64,000 nucleotides of DNA. It comes from Frankia sp. RB7 (lineage in GTDB: Bacteria > Pseudomonadota > Alphaproteobacteria > Rhizobiales > Xanthobacteraceae). A program made the position numbers and the translations under genes. The notes under the pieces were generated by a model. The model searched no databases, had not been told where the DNA came from, and saw only the letters and a list, made by a program, of their open reading frames with translations. Within the stretch, counting starts at the first letter, position 1, and the number at the start of each line of letters is the position of its first letter. Below are positions 51,908 through 60,019 of this stretch, piece by piece. Location: NCBI GenBank assembly GCA_030403585.1, contig JAUEPE010000023.1:35380-99379 (forward strand). Reading direction: 5' to 3'.

Positions 51908-53227
51908 ATGAGCGCAGATGTCCTGATAGGTGACGGCGAAGCGGTGCGGCTGACACCTCATCCACTGCGCGCAGCCGTGCTCGGTGAGGTTCATGCCCGT
52001 CCATTCACCCCGATTTCGGTGCCGTCGCGCGTTGTGCATTTTGCGTTCGATACGTCTGGACGACGCGCGCAGGCCGACCGCGCCAACCTGATAGCCCTCT
52101 GCACATCGCGTGGGCTGCAACCGCCTTCGCCTGCCGAAAAGCATCATCGCGCTCCGTTCGGCACCACCGTGCTGCGATGGGAACAGCACTCCGAATTCAC
52201 CACCTACACCTGGGAAATGCCGGCTGATCCCGCAGCCGCACCATTCCATCCGGATGCGGCCTCGCTGGCGTTGCCGATGCGGCTGGTGCCGCAGCCGGGC
52301 CCGCTGCTGGTGGCAGTCGACCTGCATCTTCTGACGGAGGATCTGCAACGAACCGCGCCGGAACGCCTGTTCGACAACGCCAGTCTCGCCGTCGCCGAGA
52401 ACTCTGACGGAGCTGCGCTCTACGCGACCGACTTCCAACCCGGCCCTTCCGGCTTTGTCCGCATCCTCGTTGCCAACCGCACGATGTCGCCGGAACGCGC
52501 CGGAGCACTGGTTCAGCGGGTGATCGAGCTCGAGACCTATCGCACGCTTGCCCTACTCGGCCTGCCGGAAACACAACGGCTGTCGCCGTCGATCGCAGCC
52601 GCAGAGCGCCGCCTCGTCGAAGTCACCGACCAGATGCGCCGCGCCGGCGACCTCGCTGCCAATCACAAGCTGCTCGACGAGCTGACAGCCCTGGCCGCCG
52701 AGGTCGAAGCCGGGGCGGCAGCCAGTGTGTTTCGGTTTGGCGCCAGCCGTGCCTATGAAGAAATCGTCGAACAACGCTTGCAGACCATCGGCGAACGTAA
52801 GGTTGGTGGCCTTCCGACATGGTCGTCGTTTCTTGCCCGCCGGATGAAGCCGGCGCTGCGCACATGCGTCACCACTGAGGCGCGCCAATCCAGCCTTTCG
52901 TTGAAGCTCGCGCGCGCTGCAAACCTGTTGCGCACCCGCGTGGATGTTGAGCTCGAGCAGCAGAATCAGGAACTTCTGAAGTCGATGAATGCGCGGACGC
53001 GGCTGCAGCTGCGGCTGCAGGCCACGGTCGAGGGCCTGTCGGTCGCTGCAATCACCTACTACGTGGTGAGCCTGTTCGGATACATCGCCAAGGCGGCGCA
53101 CGACAGCGGCACCCTTCATTTCGAGCCAAACGTCGCGACAGCCGCCTTCGTTCCGATTGCCGGCTTTGCGATCTGGTGGACGGTGCGCGGCATCCGCAGG
53201 AAGCACATCGCCGTCGAGGATCGATGA
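51908..53227 (+). CDS. DUF3422 family protein
   Basis: A 439-residue protein starting at the ATG at 51908 (MSADVLIGDGEAVRLTPHPLRAAVLGEVHARPFTPISVPSRVVHFAF), with the N-terminal pattern HPLR..LxxEVHARPF of DUF3422. A coiled/helical middle (RLVEVTDQMRRAGDLAANHKLLDEL) and two C-terminal hydrophobic segments (GLSVAAITYYVVSLFGYIAKA, ATAAFVPIAGFAIWWTV) suggest membrane anchoring at the C-terminus. Function is unknown. It is divergent from hemC, 293 nt away, and overlaps the next gene by ATGA. Confidence 0.8.
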   Translation: MSADVLIGDGEAVRLTPHPLRAAVLGEVHARPFTPISVPSRVVHFAFDTSGRRAQADRANLIALCTSRGLQPPSPAEKHHRAPFGTTVLRWEQHSEFTTYTWEMPADPAAAPFHPDAASLALPMRLVPQPGPLLVAVDLHLLTEDLQRTAPERLFDNASLAVAENSDGAALYATDFQPGPSGFVRILVANRTMSPERAGALVQRVIELETYRTLALLGLPETQRLSPSIAAAERRLVEVTDQMRRAGDLAANHKLLDELTALAAEVEAGAAASVFRFGASRAYEEIVEQRLQTIGERKVGGLPTWSSFLARRMKPALRTCVTTEARQSSLSLKLARAANLLRTRVDVELEQQNQELLKSMNARTRLQLRLQATVEGLSVAAITYYVVSLFGYIAKAAHDSGTLHFEPNVATAAFVPIAGFAIWWTVRGIRRKHIAVEDR

Positions 53228-54735
53228 GGTTCCTCGTCGGACTTCTCGCGACCGTGGCGATCCTGATCGGGCTGTTTGAATTGCATGAGGGCAGCCGGGA
53301 CCTGAATGTCACGCGGACCGTCGTCGGCGAAACGCCGGTCACGGTCTTCAGACGACAATCCGCCGCGCCTGCACCAGTCGTCGTGATCGCGCATGGCTTT
53401 GCCGGTTCGCAGCAGCTGATGCAGCCGTTCGCCGAAACGCTTGCGCACAACGGCTACATCGCCGTGACCTTCGATTTTCTCGGCCATGGCCGTAACCCTG
53501 CCCCGATGCATGGCGATATCACGGAGGGCTTGACCATCACCGCCGCCCTACTGAAGGAGCTGACCGACATCGCAGCGTCGGCACGCGAGCTGTCCGGGAG
53601 TGATGGCCGGCTCGCGGTGCTCGGACATTCGATGGCGTCCGACATCGTGGTGCGATTTGCACAAGCCCACCCAGACGTCGAGGCGACCGTTGCAGTCTCA
53701 GTATTTTCGCCCGTCGTGACACCGGCCAGTCCGCGCAATCTGCTGGTCATCGTCGGCGCGCTGGAGCCTGCGATGCTCCGGAACGAAGGCCTGCGCATCG
53801 TCAATCTCACCGCCGGCGGCACAGCAATCCCCGGCGAGACTTACGGGCAATTCTCCGACGGCACCGCGCGAAGGCTGGTGCTGGCGCGCGGCGTCGAACA
53901 TATCGGCGTGCTCTACAGTCATGACAGCATGGTTGAGACAGTGCGCTGGATAAATGCGGCCTTCGGCGACCGGCCACAGGGCGAGGTCGACAGCCGCGGG
54001 CTTTGGCTGGCGCTGGTGTTTTCCGGAATCGTCGCACTGGCCTGGCCGCTGACCGTAGTGTTGCCGGTCGTGAGCCCGAGTCCGGCCGGCGCAAGCCTGG
54101 GCTGGAAGGCGCTGATGACGGCAGCGCTCCTGCCGGCGATCGTGACCCCGCTGTTGCTATGGAAGATGCCGACTGACTTTCTGCCGATCCTACTCGGCGA
54201 TTATCTGGCACTGCATTTTCTGCTCTATGGCGCTCTCTCGACCGCGATCCTCTTCTACTTGCGCAAGGGTCAACCGCCGGCCGTCGCGAATATCGCCTGG
54301 ACACGGGTCGCGATCGCGGCAGCTGCAGTCTCTGCCTACAATATCCTGGCCTTCGGCCTTCCCATCGACGCCTATGTGTTCTCGTTCCTGCCAATCCCGG
54401 CGCGGCTGCCGCTGATCGTCACCATCGCCTGCGGGACGCTGCCTTACTTCATTGCCGACGAGTGGCTGACAAGTGGCCGCGATTCCCGGATGGGCGCTTA
54501 CGCCGTCACCAAATTCTGCTTCCTGCTCTCGCTTGCGATTGCCGTGGTGCTCAATCCGATGAAGCTGTTCTTCCTCGTCATTATCGTGCCCGCGATCCTG
54601 TTGCTGTTCCTGGCCTTTGGGCTGATCAGCCGGTGGTGCTACGCGGCAACCAGCCATCCGCTGCCGGGTGCACTCGCCAACGGGGCGTTATTCGCATGGG
54701 CGATCGCCGTGACCTTTCCTATGATCGTGCGATGA
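53224..54735 (+). CDS. alpha/beta hydrolase fused to a multi-pass membrane domain
   Basis: A 503-residue protein with an N-terminal anchor (MRFLVGLLATVAILIGLF), then a hydrolase fold: PVVVIAHGFAGSQQLMQPFAETLAHNGYIAVTFDFLGHGRNP and nucleophile elbow RLAVLGHSMASDIVVRFAQ (GHSMA). The acid and His may lie in RLVLARGVEHIGVLYS. From about residue 262 the rest is six or more membrane helices (LWLALVFSGIVALAWPLTVVLP, to ILLLFLAFGLISRW). The start overlaps the DUF3422 stop (ATGA), so the two are probably made together. The substrate, perhaps lipid or other ester, is unknown. Confidence 0.78.
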   Translation: MRFLVGLLATVAILIGLFELHEGSRDLNVTRTVVGETPVTVFRRQSAAPAPVVVIAHGFAGSQQLMQPFAETLAHNGYIAVTFDFLGHGRNPAPMHGDITEGLTITAALLKELTDIAASARELSGSDGRLAVLGHSMASDIVVRFAQAHPDVEATVAVSVFSPVVTPASPRNLLVIVGALEPAMLRNEGLRIVNLTAGGTAIPGETYGQFSDGTARRLVLARGVEHIGVLYSHDSMVETVRWINAAFGDRPQGEVDSRGLWLALVFSGIVALAWPLTVVLPVVSPSPAGASLGWKALMTAALLPAIVTPLLLWKMPTDFLPILLGDYLALHFLLYGALSTAILFYLRKGQPPAVANIAWTRVAIAAAAVSAYNILAFGLPIDAYVFSFLPIPARLPLIVTIACGTLPYFIADEWLTSGRDSRMGAYAVTKFCFLLSLAIAVVLNPMKLFFLVIIVPAILLLFLAFGLISRWCYAATSHPLPGALANGALFAWAIAVTFPMIVR

Positions 54736-54773
54736 GTATTTCCCTGACGATCTCCTACTGGAGTTGACAAGAC

Positions 54774-55271
54774 ATGTGGAGACCCAAGCGCATCGAACCC
54801 TTGGCCGGAGAGGAGTCGGTCTGGGATTATCCTCGTCCGCCGCGGTTGGAAAAAATCGGCGCGCGGCTGCGCGTCATTTTCAACGCACAGACGATTGCCG
54901 ATACGACAGCGGGCTATCGCGTCCTCGAGACCAGTCATCCGCCGGTCTACTACATTCCGCCCGACGATATCGCGCGGCAATATCTGCTGGACGCGCCGGG
55001 CGGCTCGTGGTGCGAATTCAAGGGCCACGCAAAATACTGGTCGCTCGATGTCGCTGGACGGACGTTCGAGCGCGCGGCCTGGAGCTATCCTTCGCCATCG
55101 CGGCCATTTCTAGATATCGCGGGCCATCTCGCTTTCTATGCCTCACGCGTCGATGAATGCTGGGTGGACGACGAACGCGTGCGGCCCCAGGAAGGCGACT
55201 TCTACGGCGGCTGGATTACTTCGCGCATCGTTGGACCGTTCAAGGGCGGCACCGGGACTCGCGGATGGTAG
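54774..55271 (+). CDS. DUF427 domain protein
   Basis: A 165-residue protein. ESVWDYPRPPRLEKIGARLRVIFNAQTIADTTAGYRVLETSHPPVYYIPPDDI matches the DUF427 beta-sheet domain, and FKGHAKYWSLDVAGRTFERAAWSYPSPSRPFLDIAGHLAFY is its second half. The biochemical role is unknown. It lies 38 nt downstream of the hydrolase. Confidence 0.82.
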   Translation: MWRPKRIEPLAGEESVWDYPRPPRLEKIGARLRVIFNAQTIADTTAGYRVLETSHPPVYYIPPDDIARQYLLDAPGGSWCEFKGHAKYWSLDVAGRTFERAAWSYPSPSRPFLDIAGHLAFYASRVDECWVDDERVRPQEGDFYGGWITSRIVGPFKGGTGTRGW

Positions 55272-55409
55272 GTGGCGGCAACTTCGGCTCCGCAACCATC
55301 GCGACCTCGCGGCCCGGAACCAGCCCACTTCTGCTCCGTTGATTTTCATCTCGCCGATCATGTGCATTCGCACTGGATTGCGGCGCTGACGAACATTACG
55401 GAGGTTGTT

Positions 55410-55859
55410 TTGGATTACGACATTCTGGAGCATCTGAAATCGCTTCACACCAGCGCCATCGACGCGCGCAATGGCTATCAGGAAGCGCTCGAGGACGCAG
55501 ACGGCAAGGGAATGACGCCGCTGTTCCGCGACATGATCGCGGTGCACGAGAGTCATGCCGGCGAACTCGCGCGCGAGCTGAACAAGGCCAATGAGATCCC
55601 CGATGATGCGGGATCGTTCATGACGACGGTTCACAAGACCATCATGGATGTACGCTCGTTGTTCAACGGTCTGGATGAAAGCGTGTTGCCCGGCCTGATC
55701 GATGGCGAAACGCGGAACGTCTCGAAATACGACGACGCGCTCAAGGATGCGAAGGCACCGGCGAATATTTCTAATCTGCTGACCGCACAACGTGACCGGC
55801 TCTTGCAAATGATATCGGACATGAAGGCGCAGCGGGCAGCCACCGAGCGCGTATCGTAA
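55410..55859 (+). CDS. DUF2383-like four-helix-bundle protein
   Basis: A 149-residue helical protein beginning LDYDILEHLKSLHTSAIDARNGYQEALEDADGKGMTPLFRDMIAVHESHAGELARELNK, the pattern of the PA2169/DUF2383 four-helix family. A TTG at 55410 has GGAGG at 6 nt and is the best start; the frame opens further upstream (55272) right after the DUF427 gene, but that leader is not helical. The family has ferritin-like topology; function unknown. A hairpin follows at 55878-55907. Confidence 0.72.
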   Translation: MDYDILEHLKSLHTSAIDARNGYQEALEDADGKGMTPLFRDMIAVHESHAGELARELNKANEIPDDAGSFMTTVHKTIMDVRSLFNGLDESVLPGLIDGETRNVSKYDDALKDAKAPANISNLLTAQRDRLLQMISDMKAQRAATERVS

Positions 55860-55877
55860 GCCGAGCTTTGCAGAACG

Positions 55878-55907
55878 ACGGATCGGGAGCGCAGGCTGCC
55901 GATCCGT
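55878..55907. terminator. bidirectional hairpin between convergent genes
   Basis: ACGGATCGG and CCGATCCGT form a 9 bp perfect stem with a 12 nt loop, just after the DUF2383-like gene and before the 3' end of the convergent membrane protein gene. A transcription terminator for both is plausible; no strong U run is seen. Confidence 0.55.
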
Positions 55908-55938
55908 CTTCCGATCCATGCAAGTCAGATCGTCGCCC

Positions 55939-56376
55939 TCACTTCGGTTGTCCGGTCGAACCGTTCGCCGGCCCAGTCCCGGTATCCGATGAGGTCGGGG
56001 CAGCACGGGTGTCGGGCGCGGGATTGATCGGCTGGTAGAGTTTCGGCTGATCGGGCGTGCCAGCCGGCTGCGCCATGCCTGTCGTTGCACCACCGACCGG
56101 CATGGGTGCTTGAGCAGTTTCAACGCGGGACTTGCCGTTGTAGCCGACCGTGAGCAGGCCCATCACGGCCAACGCGAGAACTGCGAACCCGATCAGTTCG
56201 GGCCCGGCTCCGCTCGGCGCGACGCCGCGGCTGCTCCCGTTTCCTTCAAGCGCGTTCGCCGCGATTTCGCGGTTGGTGCGGGATCGCAGGAAGTAGATGA
56301 ATCCGCCGGCAATGATGAACGTCGTTGCCGCGAGGGTGAAGAACATCAGCCAGCTGATTGGATTGTCGCCTTGCAC
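55939..56376 (-). CDS. two-helix membrane protein with a Pro/Thr/Ala-rich tail, function unknown
   Basis: A 145-residue protein (MQGDNPISWLMFFTLAATTFIIAGGFIYFLRSR) with membrane helices near residues 9-30 and 60-80 (LIGFAVLALAVMGLLTVGY) and a low-complexity tail rich in Pro, Thr, Ala and Gly. GAGG lies upstream of the start. It is divergent from the ECF sigma factor gene, about 230 nt away. It could be an anchor or an envelope component, but nothing shows a function. Confidence 0.65.
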   Translation of the reverse strand: MQGDNPISWLMFFTLAATTFIIAGGFIYFLRSRTNREIAANALEGNGSSRGVAPSGAGPELIGFAVLALAVMGLLTVGYNGKSRVETAQAPMPVGGATTGMAQPAGTPDQPKLYQPINPAPDTRAAPTSSDTGTGPANGSTGQPK

Positions 56377-56530
56377 GGGAAGCCTCCATTGTACGATTGG
56401 GATGACAATGGGAGCGATTGAACTTCGTTCCTAAGGGGACGCCCGCAGGCCTTAACACAAAACAAGTCATTGAATTTACAAATATTATCTAGGCGCTTCG
56501 TGCGCTTCGGTAGCCATTGTCAGCCTCATG

Positions 56531-56548
56531 TGTAAACTTTAGTTGACA
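56531..56548. promoter_or_regulatory. PpsR-type operator upstream of the ECF sigma factor gene
   Basis: A perfect TGT-N12-ACA palindrome (arms TGT and ACAGT) ending 59 nt before the sigma factor ATG. It lies outside the core PGC, which makes it unusual. Confidence 0.72.
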
Positions 56549-56607
56549 GTTGCGCCAGCATCGGGGAGCTTGGTCCGACGAAATTACGTGCAGTCCCAGG
56601 GGATGAC

Positions 56608-57258
56608 ATGGCGCCAATGATGAGCGGCCTCCGCACGGTCCGGTCCGGTCCGACCGAGCTCGAGCAGCTCCTGCTGCGCATGGCGGGGGGCGATGAGCCG
56701 GCCTTCGAAAAGCTGCACGCAGCCACGCGGCGCAAGCTGTTCTCCAGCGTGCTGCTGGTCGTCAGGCGCCGGCATCTCGCAGAGGAGATCGTGCAAGAGG
56801 CCTATGTTCGCATCTGGCTGAACGCAGCAGCGTACCGTCCGGCGCTGGGCTCGCCCATGATGTGGATGATCACGATCGCCAAGAATCTCGCCATCGATGC
56901 CGTGCGAAAGCCATCGCGGGAAATCTACCGCGACCAGTCGGCCCTGCTGCACTTTCCTGCCGACGCGCCCACCGCGCTGGAGAGCATGGAGAGCAGGGAG
57001 GACGAAAGCGACACCGTCAGGCTTCAGCAAAGCATGTTGTCCGCCCTGCAAACGCTCGACCCGACACGGCGTCATCTGGTGATCGCGGCCTATCTCTACG
57101 GTGAAAGCCGGCACCAGTTGGCCGAGCAATATGGCGTCCCCGTCAACACCATCAAGACCTGGCTGCGGCGCGCACTGTTGCAGGTGCGCGCGCAGATCGG
57201 GGCCATGCCGCCGGGCGATCATGATGTCGGCGCACTCGCGTCGGCCTCGGGCCACTAG
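56608..57258 (+). CDS. ECF-type RNA polymerase sigma factor
   Basis: A 216-residue sigma-70 family protein. Region 2: DEPAFEKLHAATRRKLFSSVLLVVRRRHLAEEIVQEAYVRIWLNAAAYRPALGSPMMWMITIAKNLAIDAVRK (about residues 27-98). Region 4 HTH: LQTLDPTRRHLVIAAYLYGESRHQLAEQYGVPVNTIKTWLRRALLQVRAQ (about 148-198). The ATG at 56608 follows AGGGG. No anti-sigma gene is evident beside it, and a two-helix membrane protein is divergent. The subgroup is not clear to me. The upstream PpsR palindrome suggests light/PpsR control. Confidence 0.88.
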   Translation: MAPMMSGLRTVRSGPTELEQLLLRMAGGDEPAFEKLHAATRRKLFSSVLLVVRRRHLAEEIVQEAYVRIWLNAAAYRPALGSPMMWMITIAKNLAIDAVRKPSREIYRDQSALLHFPADAPTALESMESREDESDTVRLQQSMLSALQTLDPTRRHLVIAAYLYGESRHQLAEQYGVPVNTIKTWLRRALLQVRAQIGAMPPGDHDVGALASASGH

Positions 57259-57378
57259 CGCACGCTCGGGAAAACAGTGCGGCGGCTTTCCGAGAAGATC
57301 GTGCTCCGAACGAAACCCTAAGCGCGATGGCACGACGAGAGCAGCATGCGCCGGGAACTAAAGTTCACTTTGTAACTT

Positions 57379-57801
57379 GTGTCTCGGGCTGCAGCGGGGA
57401 ATGACGCCGTGCCGGAAATTGAAATGCCTGTCATCCTCGTCGTCGAAGACGAGGAGTTGCTCCAGAGTTTCGTCGCAGACGCGCTGCATGACGGCGGCTT
57501 CGAAGCGGTCATCGCATCGTCCGGAGAAGAGGCGGTGACCCTGCTGAAAGCCCACAACGGCCAATATCGCGCGCTGGTGACCGACATCGACCTGAAAGGC
57601 AAGATGGACGGCTGGGAGGTAGCGCAACACGCAAGGGAGATACAGCCGGAATTCCCCATCGTCTATATGAGCGGGGCCGCCGCCGCGGACTGGACCTCCA
57701 AAGGCGTTCCCAACAGCGTCATGCTGTCCAAGCCGTTTGCACCAGCGCAGCTTCTCACCGCACTCGCCAATCTTCTCAACAGCGGAACGCCCACGGCGTA
57801 G
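57379..57801 (+). CDS. single-domain response regulator
   Basis: A CheY-like receiver of about 120-140 residues: PVILVVEDEELLQSFVADAL gives the acidic pocket, LVTDIDLKGKMDGWEV the phosphoacceptor Asp, and MLSKPFAPAQLL the conserved Lys. There is no output domain. The GTG at 57379 is the longest start; a GTG at 57409 (GGGGA upstream) or the ATG at 57424 is equally plausible. No kinase gene is nearby. It lies 120 nt downstream of the sigma factor on the same strand. Confidence 0.8.
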   Translation: MSRAAAGNDAVPEIEMPVILVVEDEELLQSFVADALHDGGFEAVIASSGEEAVTLLKAHNGQYRALVTDIDLKGKMDGWEVAQHAREIQPEFPIVYMSGAAAADWTSKGVPNSVMLSKPFAPAQLLTALANLLNSGTPTA

Positions 57802-58519
57802 GCCAGGCGTTTTCAACACAACAGACATGGCGACGTGTTCTCGCGACCGGTTTCGCCCGAGCTTTGCTTGATCTCGCCACCCTCTCATCCAAGAGGGCGC
57901 AGGGAAGGCCGGGTGCTGACCTCGCACCCGCGGTCTGCTGCGCGAAAGTGTAGCGCAGGAAAACCGCACAGCAGCATACAGGTGGTGCCAATCACTCGGC
58001 CTTCCCTGCGCAGTGGTTTGACGGCTTATGCCGTGCTCTCCCGGGAGCCGAGTTCCTTCTGGCCTCCCTCGCTTCGCGAATTGACGATGTGGTTGACCCG
58101 GTTGGGCTCGCACACACCTCCGCGAAAGCTTGACCGTAGCAACGACGGCCAGGACCACACGGTTTTGCCGTACGCACGGCTCGCTGGTTCGCCGCATTAT
58201 CTCCCAACGCTGTCGACTTTGCCGGGAGAATGCTGGCGAGACGAACCTGGACAGCGCCGCTCGTCGGCACGCGGTTTCGGGCTCACAGGGACTACCCGCC
58301 TGCCCGCTACATCGCGCCCAACGCTGCCCGCGTCCATCGCAAGCCCGGCTCGCGAACAAGACGACACGAGATCGCCCCTCAAGGATGAGCCGGGATGGCA
58401 GACACATACGCCATTTCCGAATTTCGGTAAAGTGGAATATTTTTGCCTGGAGGGGTTGACGGGGCGGCGGAGTGTTTTGCCCGACGCGTCGCGCACGGGA
58501 CCGCAACGGACGTCGCGGC
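57802..58519. repeat. probable non-coding dispersed repeat
   Basis: This 718 nt gap has open frames on both strands that look unlike proteins (Arg/Ser/Pro-rich, both strands at once). An inverted repeat GCGCAGGGAAGGCCGGGTG (57897-57915) / CACTCGGCCTTCCCTGCGC (57993-58011) brackets part of it. From memory, similar sequence produces spurious short ORFs in many Bradyrhizobium genomes, so I regard it as a multi-copy repeat; this needs a search. Confidence 0.5.
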
Positions 58520-59491
58520 TCAGAACACGGCGTGGTCGCCGCGCTCGGGCGCGGGCGTACCGCTGGCGAGCCTGGCGTAGAAGTCGGGCAGCGTCTCGGT
58601 GCCGGTCGAGGGCGTGGCGTCGGCGTCGTAACGGCCGGTCGCGGGGTCGAACACCAGCATGGATTCGGTGGCGTAATAGCGGCCGATGCGCGCGAGCTCG
58701 GCTTTTTTCGCGAGCGAGGGCACCACCCGCCCCGCGGCTGCGAGCCCGCCAATGATGGCGTCGAGCATCGCGACCGGCACCCGTTGAAATCGCGGCGCGC
58801 GGCCGAACAGGTCGAACAGGTGCTCGCCTTGCTGCCGCGGCGTCAGCGCAGGGCCAGGTCCGCCGATCGGCAGCACCCGGTTCCAGCGCCGTTCATCGTC
58901 GAGGCATCCGGCCAGATAGAAGGCGAGATCGTCGTCGCTGATGGGCTTGCAGGCCGTCAGCGTCCCGTCGCCGAAGACGAGGAACGGCTTGCCCCGCCGC
59001 ACCCGCTCGACCTGTCCTGATAGCGATTTGAAAAAGGCCGTCGGCCGCACGATCGAGTAGGTCATGCCCGACTCGACGAGCACCTTCTCGAACGCCAGCT
59101 TGGCGAACTGAAACGCGAGCGCAGGCTTCTGGACGCAGATGGCCGACAGCAGCACGAAATGCGAGGCGCCACAGGCCTGCGCCGCCGCGAGCGCAGTGAC
59201 GTTGGCGCGGTGATCGATCGCCCAGGCGTCGTCGGGCAGGCCCGTGCGCGAGGCCATGCACGACACGATTGCATCGAAGCGATCGCCACGACATCCATCG
59301 CGCGCCAGCGAGGCGGGATCGCCGACATCACAGAACCGCACAGTGGCGCCATCGAGCAGGCGGACGCTGTCGTCCGGTGCAAGCCCGCCGCCCACACCGG
59401 CGCGCCGACGCACGACGCAAACGACGTCATGCCCCCGCCGCACCAGCGCCCGCACGGTCGCGCGCCCGATGGTGCCGGTGGCGCCGAGCAT
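58520..59491 (-). CDS. bciA: divinyl (proto)chlorophyllide 8-vinyl reductase, BciA type
   Basis: BciA reduces the C8 vinyl group of divinyl chlorophyllide precursors with NADPH. The 323-residue protein has the Rossmann motif MLGATGTIGRATVRALVRRGH, and near the C-terminus ATESMLVFDPATGRYDADATPSTGTETLPDFYARL, the BciA/DVR signature. The first ATG (59491) falls inside the first beta strand, removing residues normally present. An in-frame CTG at 59512, 6 nt after GGAG, would restore TAKRIL before it. It is about 7 kb outside the main PGC. Confidence 0.9.
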   Translation of the reverse strand: MLGATGTIGRATVRALVRRGHDVVCVVRRRAGVGGGLAPDDSVRLLDGATVRFCDVGDPASLARDGCRGDRFDAIVSCMASRTGLPDDAWAIDHRANVTALAAAQACGASHFVLLSAICVQKPALAFQFAKLAFEKVLVESGMTYSIVRPTAFFKSLSGQVERVRRGKPFLVFGDGTLTACKPISDDDLAFYLAGCLDDERRWNRVLPIGGPGPALTPRQQGEHLFDLFGRAPRFQRVPVAMLDAIIGGLAAAGRVVPSLAKKAELARIGRYYATESMLVFDPATGRYDADATPSTGTETLPDFYARLASGTPAPERGDHAVF

Positions 59492-60019
59492 GAGGATGCG
59501 TTTGGCGGTCAGGAGAGGCTCCGAGACGATGCAAGGTGAAAGGCGATATCAGGCCTGCTTGATGTGGACGGATCGGGGTGGAGGCGCAAGGGCTTGCGGG
59601 ACTGTCGTGGCTGGGGTGAGGAAACTGAGTCAGGCGAAAAACTGGCTGGTACGAACTGGCTGGTACGGGTGAGTGTACCGTAATACCCATCCTACGTACT
59701 GTGGCTGAAACTAGGAAAGCCGCTCCGCTTGCAAGCCGGCAAGATCGAACTCCCAAACCTCCGCGCCCGGTGGGAAGAGGTGTGCATGATTTTTGATATA
59801 GTGAGCAGCCAAGCTCAGGCGTTTGCGTTCATGAAGATGCTTTAGAACGAAGAGGCTCACGCGGGCGCAGGAGCGCGGCTACGCCTACCCAGTGTGCTTG
59901 CTGCAGATGCCGACCTTTTGGATCGACTTCGTCAACCAGAACAAGGCAGCTGAAACCAGCATTGCCCGGCTTAACGTCCGCCGCTCCTACGAAGCAGGAA
60001 CTGCTCCGACCGCGATATC
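59492..60019. other. gap with short direct repeats, no gene recognised
   Basis: About 528 nt without a supported gene, apart from the probable 5' codons of bciA. A 14 nt unit, AACTGGCTGGTACG, occurs twice in tandem (59640-59667). Short open frames on both strands (for example 59829-60023) are not recognisable. It may be the remnant of a degraded gene or element. Confidence 0.5.

Noticed and set aside
57835..58755. Plus- and minus-strand frames across 57.8-58.8 kb (306 and 464 codons)
   Set aside because: Translations are Arg/Ser/Pro-rich on both strands, cross bciA and have no motif; the region looks like a repeat.
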